DNA of 32,835 nt from the NCBI GenBank assembly GCA_903927415.1, contig CAIYMZ010000088.1, forward strand, positions 1 through 32,835. Direction: 5' to 3'. The translations under genes and the position numbers were made by a program. This stretch comes from an uncultured Alphaproteobacteria bacterium. Lineage in GTDB: Bacteria > Pseudomonadota > Alphaproteobacteria > Rickettsiales > UBA1997. The notes below the pieces were generated by a model that had not been told where the DNA came from, did no database searches, and worked only from the letters and a program-made list of their open reading frames with translations. Positions 8,565 to 18,262 of this stretch are shown here, one piece after another (positions within the stretch are counted from its first letter, which is position 1; each line of letters opens with the position of its first letter).

Positions 8565-10724
8565 TTAAATTTTAATTGTTTTGAGACGAAGAGCATTCGC
8601 AACCACTGATACATCACTCAAAGCCATAGCAGCCGCCGCGATCATCGGACTTAGTTGAAAACCAAATAAACCAGCTGCTAAAGGGATTGCCAGAGCATTA
8701 TACCCAAAAGCGAAAAACAGATTTTCCTTAATGTTGCGAATAGTTTTTTTGGAAAGATGAAAGGCTTTAACCAGCTTCGCCAAATCACCATGCAGCAGAA
8801 CAATTCCTGCGCTTTCAATCGCCACATCAGTTCCATTTGCAACTGCAATTCCGACGTCAGCCATTGCCAAAGCCGGAGCATCGTTAATACCATCTCCAAC
8901 CATGGCCACAACTTTTCCTTCAGATTTTAATTTGGCGATAATTTGACTTTTTTCCTGCGGTAAAATTTCGGCGAATACTTCAGAAATTCCTAATTCTTGT
9001 GCAACTTTTTCAGCAGTTTTTTTACCGTCTCCGGTGAGCATTACAATTCTTAAACCAAGATTTTGCAGCTCTTTTACTGCTGCAAGAGTTGTCGATTTTA
9101 GAGCATCTTCAATTGCAAATAGACCGGCAAGTTTTTGATTGATGGCAATAAAAATTACCGTCGCACCATGTTCTCTAAGTTCTTCCGCTTTTGTCTTTAG
9201 CTCTTCACAATCAACAGAATTTTCCGCTAGGAATTTGGCATTGCCGATGAGGATTTTTTGATTTTCGACTTCACCACTAACACCTTTTCCGATTGGAGTA
9301 ATAAAGTTTTTAACCTCAAGAAAAGAGATTTTATTTTCTTTGGCATAATCGGTTATCGCTTTGGCAAGCGGGTGTTCACTGTGATTTTCGAGACTTGCAG
9401 CAAGCTGTATAATTTCTTTTTCAGCAAAATTTTTACTCGGAATAATTTTGGTTAAGCGCGGTTTTCCTTCGGTTAAAGTTCCGGTTTTATCGACAACAAT
9501 CACATCAACTTTTTCCATTCTTTCTAGGCTTTCAGCATTTTTAACCAACACACCATTTACCGCTCCCTTGCCAAGTGCCACAATGATTGACATTGGTGTG
9601 GCAAGTCCCAGAGCGCATGGGCAAGCGATGATTAAAACTGTTACTGCCGCTACTAAACCATGAGCTGGATTGTTAGCAAAAATCATCCAGCTAAAAAATG
9701 TTACGATGGCAATTGCAATGACGAGTGGCACAAACCATGCGGCAACCCGATCAACCAATTTTTGAATTTTGGTTTGACCTTGTTTAGCTTCATTTACCAT
9801 TTTGATTATTTTACTGAGCATCGAATCTTCGCCAATCTGCAAAACTTTCATCACAAAAGAACCGTCCTGATTGATGGTTGCACCAATTACCCTGTCGCCA
9901 ATTTGCTTTTTTATCGGCATTGATTCACCAGTAATCATGGATTCATCAATATTGCTGGCACCTTCAGTAATTTCACCATCAGCAGGAATTTTCTCACCAG
10001 GACGCACTCGCAATAAATCACCGGCTTGGATTTGTTCGATGTTAATTTCTTCTTCACCATTTTTGGTAATACGATGGGCAATTGTGGGAGTAAGTTTCAA
10101 CAATGCAGAAATTGCGCTGGAAGTATTTTTATGCGCTTTAATTTCAAGAATTTGGCCTAGTAAAACCAGCAAAGTAATTACAGCTGCCGCTTCAAAATAA
10201 ACCGAAATATGACCTTCTTGATCTAAAAATTCGACGGGGAAAATTTGTGGGAATAAAACTGCGATAAGGCTGTAAGCCCATGCTACTCCTGTTCCAAGGG
10301 CAATAAGAGTGAACATGTTTGCTGAGCGGTTTTTTAAAGAATCGACAGCTCTTTTAAAAAAAGTAAATCCGCTCCAGAACACAACCAAACTTGATAAAGC
10401 TAGTTGAATAATCTGGGAAGTTTTAGCGGATACAATCGCATTCGATTCAAAAAAATGCTCACTCATTTCCAAAACAACGATTGGTAAGGTCAGAATTAGC
10501 GCAACTAAAAATCGTTTTTTAAAATCGAATAATTCCTCGTCAGAATCATCTTCGATTGATGAAACTTCAGCCTCTAAAGCCATTCCACATATTGGACAAT
10601 TCCCTGGCTTATCTTGCCTAATTTGCGGATGCATCGGACAGCTATAAGTAACATTTGATTGGCTTTTGTTTTGCGAAGCAGCCTTGTCATTACCACCGCA
10701 ACATCCTGAATGATTACCGTTCAT
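8565..10724 (-). CDS. copA: P1B-type copper-exporting ATPase with N-terminal heavy-metal-binding (CPMHP..CPICGM) domain; start at MNGNHSGCC
   Basis: [39 protein letters not shown]-terminal [16 protein letters not shown]-term [25 protein letters not shown]. Confidence 0.95.
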   Translation of the reverse strand: MNGNHSGCCGGNDKAASQNKSQSNVTYSCPMHPQIRQDKPGNCPICGMALEAEVSSIEDDSDEELFDFKKRFLVALILTLPIVVLEMSEHFFESNAIVSAKTSQIIQLALSSLVVFWSGFTFFKRAVDSLKNRSANMFTLIALGTGVAWAYSLIAVLFPQIFPVEFLDQEGHISVYFEAAAVITLLVLLGQILEIKAHKNTSSAISALLKLTPTIAHRITKNGEEEINIEQIQAGDLLRVRPGEKIPADGEITEGASNIDESMITGESMPIKKQIGDRVIGATINQDGSFVMKVLQIGEDSMLSKIIKMVNEAKQGQTKIQKLVDRVAAWFVPLVIAIAIVTFFSWMIFANNPAHGLVAAVTVLIIACPCALGLATPMSIIVALGKGAVNGVLVKNAESLERMEKVDVIVVDKTGTLTEGKPRLTKIIPSKNFAEKEIIQLAASLENHSEHPLAKAITDYAKENKISFLEVKNFITPIGKGVSGEVENQKILIGNAKFLAENSVDCEELKTKAEELREHGATVIFIAINQKLAGLFAIEDALKSTTLAAVKELQNLGLRIVMLTGDGKKTAEKVAQELGISEVFAEILPQEKSQIIAKLKSEGKVVAMVGDGINDAPALAMADVGIAVANGTDVAIESAGIVLLHGDLAKLVKAFHLSKKTIRNIKENLFFAFGYNALAIPLAAGLFGFQLSPMIAAAAMALSDVSVVANALRLKTIKI

Positions 10725-10751
10725 ATAAAAATTTTTTGAATAAAAACTTAC

Positions 10752-10790
10752 TTGACAGATACTATAGGGCAGTATATCATCTGATGTCAA
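10752..10790. promoter_or_regulatory. Overlapping divergent sigma70-type promoters with internal CsoR-like palindrome
   Basis: Plus: TTGACA 10752-10757, 17 nt, TATCAT 10775-10780. Minus: TTGACA 10790-10785, 18 nt, TATAGT 10766-10761. Palindrome ATACT-ATAGGGC-AGTAT 10759-10775. Confidence 0.75.
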
Positions 10791-10810
10791 TTAACTTTTT
10801 CATTTTTTTC

Positions 10811-11164
10811 ATGAATAAAAATTTAAATAAATCCCAGACCAAAAAACCTTTGGTCAATTCTAAAGAAAAAAAGAACTGTTGCGATGCCATGCAATATCCA
10901 GATCACAGCAATTTGTTGCCGAATGTAAACCGCGTTGCCGGACAGATTGAGGGGGTAAAAAAAATGATTACTGAGAGGCGCTACTGCCCTGATATTTTAC
11001 AACAATTGAAATCAGCCAAATCAGCAATTGCTTCAATTGAGGCTGCAATGCTGGAAGTGCATATGGATTCTTGCGTTACTAATGCGTTCAACTCTCAGAA
11101 TGAAAAAGAAAAAGCTAAAAAAATTGCCGAGCTAAAAGTTTTATATCGTCGTTTTAACAATTAA
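10811..11164 (+). CDS. csoR: CsoR/RcnR-family copper-sensing repressor; start at MNKNLNKS
   Basis: NRVAGQIEGVKKMITERRYCPDILQQLKSAKSAIASIEAAMLEVHMDSCV: Cys ... His-x3-Cys ligand pattern as in CsoR. Confidence 0.9.
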   Translation: MNKNLNKSQTKKPLVNSKEKKNCCDAMQYPDHSNLLPNVNRVAGQIEGVKKMITERRYCPDILQQLKSAKSAIASIEAAMLEVHMDSCVTNAFNSQNEKEKAKKIAELKVLYRRFNN

Positions 11165-11176
11165 TTTTTTTGCAAA

Positions 11177-11872
11177 ATGAGCTTTGAAATTATTCCAAAT
11201 TGGCATCCGATTTTTGTGCATTTTTCAATCGCACTTTTATCCGTCTCAAGCGCGCTACTTATTATTGGAAAATTTGCGCCGCAGAAATATTTGTGGAGAA
11301 ATACTGTACTTACTGTTTCTAGGTGGAATCTTCTGATTGGAGCTGCAATTTCAATCGCGACAGTTCTAGCTGGCTGGTATGCTTACAACACGGTAAATCA
11401 TGATGATCATTCGCATCTTGCCATGACCTCTCATATGAAATGGGCTTTGGGAACTTTCTCTCTGTTTGTTGTGGTAGCGACATGGTCTCTTACTATGCGC
11501 AAAAAAGAGGTAGGATTTTTGTTGATGTCATTCCAACTATTTGCCACATTGATGCTTCTTGTAACTGGATTTAAAGGTGGAGAGTTAGTTTATCGACATG
11601 GTTTGGGAGTGATGTCATTGCCTGAAGCAGAAGCTGGCGAAGGACATGAGCATCATCATCACGATCATGATAGTCATGAGCATAGTAAAAACGAAAACTC
11701 ATCAGATGAAAAAATCGATGTTCAAAAAGATAAAGCTGATTATGATAAGGCAAAAAAGATTAAGAAAGTCGCTCCGAAAACTGATAAGGTAAAGCAAGAT
11801 AAGAAAGCTGCTGTAGGTGATGATTCTGGTGAAGAAAGCGAAGAGCATGAACATCACCATAACCATGAATAA
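11177..11872 (+). CDS. DUF2231-like membrane protein with His-rich cytosolic/periplasmic tail
   Basis: NWHPIFVHFSIALLSVSSALLIIG, several TM segments, tail HEHHHHDHDSHEHS ... EHEHHHNHE. Confidence 0.75.
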   Translation: MSFEIIPNWHPIFVHFSIALLSVSSALLIIGKFAPQKYLWRNTVLTVSRWNLLIGAAISIATVLAGWYAYNTVNHDDHSHLAMTSHMKWALGTFSLFVVVATWSLTMRKKEVGFLLMSFQLFATLMLLVTGFKGGELVYRHGLGVMSLPEAEAGEGHEHHHHDHDSHEHSKNENSSDEKIDVQKDKADYDKAKKIKKVAPKTDKVKQDKKAAVGDDSGEESEEHEHHHNHE

Positions 11873-11892
11873 CAAATATAAAAAAATTCTAA

Positions 11893-13149
11893 ATGATTAA
11901 AAAGATCAAATATTCGAAATCATTAAAAGATTCCAACAGGGGATTGATCTCGTCTTTTTTGGTTTTTATTTTATCTACTACAATTTCTGTAGCAGGAACC
12001 ATGCAAGTGCAGCAGCACATGACATTCGATGAATTCATAAATGCTGCACAGGAACAAAATTTAGATCTAAAAATTGAATCCGAAAAATCCAAAGCTGCTC
12101 GCTCAAATGCCAAAGGAGCAAGAATACCACCTCCGATAGTCAGCTACACAAAAGTAACAGACAGAGCCGGAAACTCCGCCAATGGTCTTGAAGTCAATCA
12201 AACAATTCCATTTCCAAGCAAACTTACCGGCGATTATGAAGCAAGAAAATATGAAGCCAGAGCGCAAGAAGAAAGTCGTTTGGGAGCAGAGTTAGAAACT
12301 CTAGCCAGAGCCCGAGTCTTATATTTCAACCTCTGGGCCAGTCAGCAGCAAAACAAAGCGTTACGTGAAAAAAAGAATGGGTTTGCACAACATATCAAAC
12401 TTTCTCGCGCCTCTGTCAGGTCAGATAGTTTTCTTAAAATTCACCTACTCAATACCGAATCAGAATTTGATTCTGTAGAAAATGAAATAATTTCCTCTGA
12501 GCAAAATATTAAAGAAAAAGAAGCGCTGCTTGCGGGATTTTTAAATTTAGATCCATCTTCATTTCATCCGACATTGGATGAGCCACCAATGTTAATTCTT
12601 CCTCAAGAAAAAATATCGAACAATTCACATCAACTTGAAGCAAAAAGATTGACCGTTGAAAGTTTTAAAGCGCGTGAAAAATCTGCTAAATCTAGCTGGC
12701 TTCCCGATTTTTATCTTCGTTACAAAAATGTACAACAGACACAAGTAGGGATGTCTGGCTATTCCGAAGCAACAATTGGTGTTAGCCTGCCTTTTGTTTT
12801 TCCAGGAGATCCTTTATCCAATTCAGAAAAAACTTCGGCTCTGCGATCGGAATCACAGTTTGAATATGAAAGAGACAAGCGAAAAATCGAAGTCGAAAGA
12901 AGTATTCTCTTTGAAAAAATATCGTCACTCAAAAAACAGATCTACAACATCAAAGAAAAATTACTTCCCCGCGCGGAAAAGCGCATGAAGACCGTTTATA
13001 ATCTCGCTCCAAGAGATCCCGAAGCACTGCAAGATCATTTAGAAGCGATGCAATCCTTTCCAAATTTAAAACTCAAAATCATCGATTTGAGAATGCAATA
13101 TGAAGCATCAGTTGCAGAAATTCTAAAATATGAACGAGGTACAGAATGA
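11893..13149 (+). CDS. cusC: TolC/CusC-family outer-membrane efflux protein
   Basis: OEP-like coiled-coil; MTFDEFINAAQEQNLDLKIESEKSKAARSNAKGA; ATG of next ORF overlaps its stop. Confidence 0.8.
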   Translation: MIKKIKYSKSLKDSNRGLISSFLVFILSTTISVAGTMQVQQHMTFDEFINAAQEQNLDLKIESEKSKAARSNAKGARIPPPIVSYTKVTDRAGNSANGLEVNQTIPFPSKLTGDYEARKYEARAQEESRLGAELETLARARVLYFNLWASQQQNKALREKKNGFAQHIKLSRASVRSDSFLKIHLLNTESEFDSVENEIISSEQNIKEKEALLAGFLNLDPSSFHPTLDEPPMLILPQEKISNNSHQLEAKRLTVESFKAREKSAKSSWLPDFYLRYKNVQQTQVGMSGYSEATIGVSLPFVFPGDPLSNSEKTSALRSESQFEYERDKRKIEVERSILFEKISSLKKQIYNIKEKLLPRAEKRMKTVYNLAPRDPEALQDHLEAMQSFPNLKLKIIDLRMQYEASVAEILKYERGTE

Positions 13150-14060
13150 AAAAAATTGTGATTGGAATTATCGTAACATTATTAGTAATTGTAGGATTTT
13201 GGGTATCTAAAAAAGATTCAAATAAATCTGCTGCGAAGGAAAATGCCTCGATGGAAAATGAATCAACCATGAAGATGGAAAAAACTAATAAGTCTTACTG
13301 GACCTGTCCAATGCACCCTCAAATTCACATGGATCATCCAGGGGAATGCCCGATTTGCCACATGACGCTGGTTAAGGTAGAAGAGCAAGTTGAAGAAAAA
13401 TCTGATAACCAATCAAGCAAAAATGAAAATATGGCGGATATGCCAATGATGTCAAATCAAGGTGGTGGTGAAAAAAGAGCTAAATCTATAAAAGTAAAAC
13501 CAGCTCAAATTGAGCTTTCAGGAATTCAAAAACAGACAGTAGAAAAAATGGATCTCATTGCACGCATTCCCATATCTGGTCGCATGTTATCAAATTCATC
13601 AGTGGCTTTTCAGGTGTTTGAAAAAGATCTAAAATACATTCATTCGGGCCTTAGTTTTAAAGGCGAAAGCGACATTTATTCAGGAGAAGAAATTTCTGGA
13701 ACCATCACTTCAGTTGATTCAATTATTGATCCCACCAGCCGCACAACTCGTGTTATAGGCACTATTCGTAAAGGTCCGCGCGGATTAATTTCCGAAGCTA
13801 GTTTTCGTGGGGAAATTCAAATTGAGCTTAAAGACAGAACCGCAATTTCAGAAAGTTCTGTTCTGCATACCGGAAAAGGAGCGTTGGTTTATCTCTTTGA
13901 AGGAGAAGACAAACTAACCCCTAAGACAATTGAATTAGGTTTGAAAACAGAAGGATTTTACGAAGTAATTTCCGGTTTAAAAATAGGCGATGTCATCAGC
14001 TCTGGTCCTAATTTTTTGATCGACTCGGAAGCAAAAATTCGAGGAGGAGCGAATGATTAA
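13146..14060 (+). CDS. cusB: CusB-like periplasmic adaptor, unusually short (304 aa), with N-terminal heavy-metal-binding domain
   Basis: YWTCPMHPQIHMDHPGECPICHMTLVKV; VAFQVFEKDLKYIHSG; GTITSVDSIIDPTSRTTRVIGTI; GLKIGDVISSGPNFLIDSEAKI. Position between cusC and cusA. Confidence 0.8.
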   Translation: MKKIVIGIIVTLLVIVGFWVSKKDSNKSAAKENASMENESTMKMEKTNKSYWTCPMHPQIHMDHPGECPICHMTLVKVEEQVEEKSDNQSSKNENMADMPMMSNQGGGEKRAKSIKVKPAQIELSGIQKQTVEKMDLIARIPISGRMLSNSSVAFQVFEKDLKYIHSGLSFKGESDIYSGEEISGTITSVDSIIDPTSRTTRVIGTIRKGPRGLISEASFRGEIQIELKDRTAISESSVLHTGKGALVYLFEGEDKLTPKTIELGLKTEGFYEVISGLKIGDVISSGPNFLIDSEAKIRGGAND

Positions 14061-17000
14061 AAAAATTATCGAGTTCTCCGCTCATAATCGTTTTCTCATT
14101 CTATTTTTTACTACCGTTACCGTTTTTTTTGGAATTTATTCGCTTAAAAAAATTCCGCTCGATGCCATTCCTGATTTATCCGATACCCAAGTCATTATCT
14201 ACTCCAAATGGGATCGTTCTCCCGACATCATGGAGAATCAAGTCACCTATCCGGTTGTATCCGCTATGCTTGGATCGCCAAAAGTAAAATCGGTGCGCGG
14301 ATTTTCGGATTATGGATTTTCTTATGTCTATGTGATTTTTGAAGATGGAGTTGATCTTTATTGGGCAAGAAGCCGTGTCCTGGAAGCGATGAATCGAATT
14401 ACTTCGCGGCTTCCGAATGGTGTAAAAACCGAAATCGGTCCTGATGCCACCTCAGTTGGCTGGGTTTATCAATATGCTCTGAAAGATGAATCAGGACGCT
14501 TTAATGCTGCTGATCTGAGATCAATGCAAGATTGGCTGATTCGCTTTCAGCTGCAATCAGTGCAAGGTGTTGCTGAGTTGGCATCTATTGGCGGCTTTGT
14601 TAAGCAATATCAAATCAAGGTTGATCCAACAAAACTTCAGCTCTTCCAGGTGACCATGGGTCAAGTCATGGAAGCAGTTAAAAATTCGAATCAGGAAAGT
14701 GGTGGTCGCACTATTGAATTCTCTGGTACTGAAGCAATGGTGAGAAGTCGTGGACTCGTTGATAAAGTGGAAGATATTGAAGATGCTGTCGTGGCCTATA
14801 ATCCCAGAAGTCGCGCTCCAATTCTGGTTAAACAACTAGCTTCAGTTTCTATAGGACCTGAGATGCGCCGCGGCATTACCGATTTTAACGGAACTGGCGA
14901 TACAGTTGGTGGAATTGTGGTGATGAGACAAGGTGAAGATGTTCCTGCTGTGATTGGTCGCGTCAAAGATAAAATCAAAGAAATACAAAAAAGTCTTCCG
15001 CAAGGAGTGAAGATTGTTCCGGTTTACGATCGTTCGGATTTAATAAAGCGCGCTATCGCAACTCTAAAATCAACATTGGTCGAAGAGTTGATAATCGTGA
15101 GTTTGGTAATTCTTTTTTTCCTTTGGCATATACCATCAGCACTGATTCCGATCGTTACTATTCCTGTCGCAGTAATCATATCTTTCATTCCACTTTATCT
15201 GATTGGACAGAGTTCCAATATTATGTCTCTTGCAGGAATTGCGATCTCCATCGGTGTTCTGGTTGATGGTGCAATAATTGAAGTAGAAAATACTTATCGA
15301 AAAATTCAACATTGGGATGAAGCGGGACGAAAGGAAGATTTTTTTCAAATCAGACTTGAAGCAATAAAACAAGTTGGCCCTTCGGTATTTTTTTCTCTGC
15401 TAGTAATAGCAGTTGCTTTTATTCCAATCTTTACTCTAGTCGATCAAGAAGGACGTCTCTTCAAGCCGCTAGCCTTCTCGCAAAACTTCGTGATGGCAAT
15501 TGCAGCAATTCTGGCCGTGACACTGAATCCGGCGATGCGCATGATGTTTACCAGAGTTGATAAATTTTCCACTCCGAAAAAATGGCTAAATGAAATTGGC
15601 AACAGAGTGTTGGTTGGAACTTACTACTCCGAGCATAAGCATCCAGTCAGTAGAAAACTTTTTACAATCTACAGACCGGCCATTGATTGGGTTTTAAAAT
15701 ATAGAAAACTCACTCTTAGTTTGGCAGTTGTTGGTATGCTCTCAATCATTCCAGGTTTTATGATGCTCGGATCTGAATTCATGCCAACTCTGCATGAAGG
15801 AAGTTTGCTTTATATGCCAACAGCACTCCCTGGAATTTCCGTCAGCGAAGCGCAGCGAGTTCTGACTATTCAGGATAAAATCCTCAAATCTTTTCCGGAA
15901 GTAGACACGGTTTTTGGTAAATCAGGAAGAGCTGAAACCTCAACAGACACCGCACCGCTGAACATGGTGGAAACTACAATCACATTAAAGCCAAAATCAA
16001 AATGGCGAAAAATAAATCGTTGGTATTCCTTCTTGCCTAATTTTCTAAAAAGCCCTTTCGAACATATTTGGCCAGAAACTATCAGTGAAGAACAGCTCAT
16101 TTCCGAAATAAATGAGAAGCTGAATTTCCTTGGCATGCCTAATATCTGGACGATGCCGATAAAAAATCGCATCGATATGTTATCGACCGGAATCAGAAGT
16201 CCGGTAGGCATTAAAATTTTCGGGCCTGATCTACAAACCATTCAGGCAATCGGCAAAAATATTGAGCAAGAATTAAGAACTTTAAATGGCACCAGAACCG
16301 TAATTGCTGAAAGAATCGCCAGCGGTTATTTTCTCGATGTAGATTTTGATCGAGAAAAACTAAAATTATTCGGACTCTCTCTCAAAGATGCACAAGACCA
16401 GGCGATGGTTGCAATTGGCGGAGAAAATGTTTCTCAGATTTTAGCAAATCGCGAAAGATATCCCATTCAAGTAAGGCAAGCGCCGGCATTTAGGCAAGAT
16501 GTGGAAAGCATCAAACGAGTTCTGATCACCAGCAATACCGGCGCACAAATTCCGCTGAGCTCGGTTGCAAAAATTCATTTTAGAGAAGGTCCGAGCATGA
16601 TTCGTGATGAAAATGCCTCACTGGTTGGCTATGTTTATATTGATGTTGATCCAGCTAAGATTGATGTTGGCACTTACGTCAAAAAAGCAAAAACCCAGCT
16701 CAAAGATAAAATTAAAATACCGGAAGGTTACATCGTTTCATGGAGTGGACAATTTGAGAATATGATACGGGTAAAAGAGCGCCTGAAAGTTATTATTCCC
16801 CTAGTCCTAGTTTTGATTAGCTTCCTACTTTATTTAAATACGAGATCTTTGACAAAAACCGGAATCATTTTATTGGCGGTGCCATTTTCTTTGATTGGAG
16901 CGGTTTGGATATTGATTATTCTTGGTTACAATCTCTCAATTGCAACTTGGGTTGGAATGATAGCGCTTCTTGGTCTTGATGCCGAGACCGGTGTTTTTAT

Positions 17001-17307
17001 GCTGATGTATCTTGATTTTGCTTTTGACGATTATGTGAAGAGAGGCAAAATGAATTCTCTCGCCGATTTGAAAAGCGCAATAATTGAAGGCGCTGTCCAC
17101 AGAATCCGCCCCAAATTAATGACGGTATCAGCTCTATTTATTGGTCTTATTCCTATCATGTGGTCCGTTGGAACTGGAGCAGACGTCATGAAGAGAATCG
17201 CCGCTCCTATGATTGGCGGCCTCTTCACTTCATTTCTTTTGGAACTTCTGATCTATCCGGTGATTTTTTATATTTGGAAGGAAAAGGAAATGAAGTCGGT
17301 ACAATGA
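14053..17307 (+). CDS. cusA: CusA-type copper/silver RND transporter, 1084 aa
   Basis: IPLDAIPDLSDTQVIIYSKW, GSEFMPTLHEGSLLYMPTALPGIS, IKNRIDMLSTGIRSPVGIKIFG, GLDAETGVFMLMYLD. Confidence 0.95.
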   Translation: MIKKIIEFSAHNRFLILFFTTVTVFFGIYSLKKIPLDAIPDLSDTQVIIYSKWDRSPDIMENQVTYPVVSAMLGSPKVKSVRGFSDYGFSYVYVIFEDGVDLYWARSRVLEAMNRITSRLPNGVKTEIGPDATSVGWVYQYALKDESGRFNAADLRSMQDWLIRFQLQSVQGVAELASIGGFVKQYQIKVDPTKLQLFQVTMGQVMEAVKNSNQESGGRTIEFSGTEAMVRSRGLVDKVEDIEDAVVAYNPRSRAPILVKQLASVSIGPEMRRGITDFNGTGDTVGGIVVMRQGEDVPAVIGRVKDKIKEIQKSLPQGVKIVPVYDRSDLIKRAIATLKSTLVEELIIVSLVILFFLWHIPSALIPIVTIPVAVIISFIPLYLIGQSSNIMSLAGIAISIGVLVDGAIIEVENTYRKIQHWDEAGRKEDFFQIRLEAIKQVGPSVFFSLLVIAVAFIPIFTLVDQEGRLFKPLAFSQNFVMAIAAILAVTLNPAMRMMFTRVDKFSTPKKWLNEIGNRVLVGTYYSEHKHPVSRKLFTIYRPAIDWVLKYRKLTLSLAVVGMLSIIPGFMMLGSEFMPTLHEGSLLYMPTALPGISVSEAQRVLTIQDKILKSFPEVDTVFGKSGRAETSTDTAPLNMVETTITLKPKSKWRKINRWYSFLPNFLKSPFEHIWPETISEEQLISEINEKLNFLGMPNIWTMPIKNRIDMLSTGIRSPVGIKIFGPDLQTIQAIGKNIEQELRTLNGTRTVIAERIASGYFLDVDFDREKLKLFGLSLKDAQDQAMVAIGGENVSQILANRERYPIQVRQAPAFRQDVESIKRVLITSNTGAQIPLSSVAKIHFREGPSMIRDENASLVGYVYIDVDPAKIDVGTYVKKAKTQLKDKIKIPEGYIVSWSGQFENMIRVKERLKVIIPLVLVLISFLLYLNTRSLTKTGIILLAVPFSLIGAVWILIILGYNLSIATWVGMIALLGLDAETGVFMLMYLDFAFDDYVKRGKMNSLADLKSAIIEGAVHRIRPKLMTVSALFIGLIPIMWSVGTGADVMKRIAAPMIGGLFTSFLLELLIYPVIFYIWKEKEMKSVQ

Positions 17308-17702
17308 CGAACCTAATAACTATGAAGAAATTTTTTGATTCTTTTCTATCCTTCCTGTCCCTTTTTACTTCCTTTGGAACTTTGTTTTGTTGCGCTTTGC
17401 CAACCTTATTTGTATTGCTTGGGGCCGGTGCAGCTTTTGCCGGCTTGAGCGCAAGTTTTCCACAGTTGGAGTGGGTTTCAGATCATAAAAATTTCATTTT
17501 TATTTTTGCTGGATCGATGATTTCTTTAAATCTGATTTTACGATTTAAAAATCGTAATGCCGCATGTCCAACTGATCCAAAATTAGCAAAATCTTGTGGC
17601 AAAATGAAAAAAATTAGCGATGTGATTTTTTATATTTCTGTGGCTTTTTTTCTAATCGGATTTTCTTTCGCTTATTTACTGCCTCATCTGCTACACCAAT
17701 AA
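17304..17702 (+). CDS. Small multi-TM membrane protein, MerT/MerC-like in character
   Basis: ATGA overlap with the cusA stop; SFGTLFCCALPTLFVLLGAGAAFAGL and further TM helices; internal Cys residues. Confidence 0.6.
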   Translation: MTNLITMKKFFDSFLSFLSLFTSFGTLFCCALPTLFVLLGAGAAFAGLSASFPQLEWVSDHKNFIFIFAGSMISLNLILRFKNRNAACPTDPKLAKSCGKMKKISDVIFYISVAFFLIGFSFAYLLPHLLHQ

Positions 17703-17745
17703 AACTTCTTGCCAAAAATTCTTTTTTTACAAAACTGAATTATCT

Positions 17746-17826
17746 GGTCGGGAGTTGCGCCGAATAAAACACCTTTACGGGAATAGGACGCAACACAGAT
17801 GGGTTCTGTGGTGGTGGCTCCCGATC
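17746..17826 (+). ncRNA. Candidate structured RNA (three-way junction)
   Basis: P1 17746-17754/17818-17826 (ggtcgggag/ctcccgatc, 9 bp incl. one G-U); P2 ttgcgcc/ggacgcaa 17755-17761/17786-17793 with one bulged A; P3 cacaga/tctgtg 17794-17799/17805-17810. Strand assumed from the downstream terminator. Confidence 0.5.
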
Positions 17827-17881
17827 TTTCTGCTTATTTTTCTTCTTTCGACTTGATAGACACCTTTTTTGAGGTAAAATA

Positions 17882-17931
17882 AAACCGTGTAAAGCCTTCT
17901 ATTTATTGGCTCTACGCGGTTTTTTATTTTT
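17882..17931 (+). terminator. Rho-independent terminator
   Basis: aaaccgtgtaaagcc / ggctctacgcggttt (15-bp stem, one mismatch, one wobble) followed by tttttatttt. Confidence 0.85.
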
Positions 17932-17950
17932 AACCTTTTAAGGAGTTTTT

Positions 17951-18145
17951 ATGTTGAGTGAAAACAAAATCGAATATTATTTTTTGCGCGCTTCAGCAGA
18001 AAAATTTGCGACAGACTTAAGACATTTTGCTAAAGATGTTCACACTTTTTCTGATGAACAACTTCTTGCGATAGTTTCATATTGCGATCATATCAAAGAC
18101 AATATGGCGAACGTGAAGAAGGAGTTAGAAAGAAGAGTAAAATAA
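17951..18145 (+). CDS. Hypothetical 64-aa protein
   Basis: ORF preceded by aaggag RBS (ttttaaggagtttttatg), downstream of the structured RNA/terminator. Confidence 0.55.
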   Translation: MLSENKIEYYFLRASAEKFATDLRHFAKDVHTFSDEQLLAIVSYCDHIKDNMANVKKELERRVK

Positions 18146-18262
18146 TTTTCCACCACAAATTTAACCATTTTTTAAATCTGTTATCTGCCTTACGGAAGAG
18201 ATCTCTCGAGAGATTAAGATGTTCATCCACAAACTTCCAAATAAAAATCAAAATTCAGTTTT

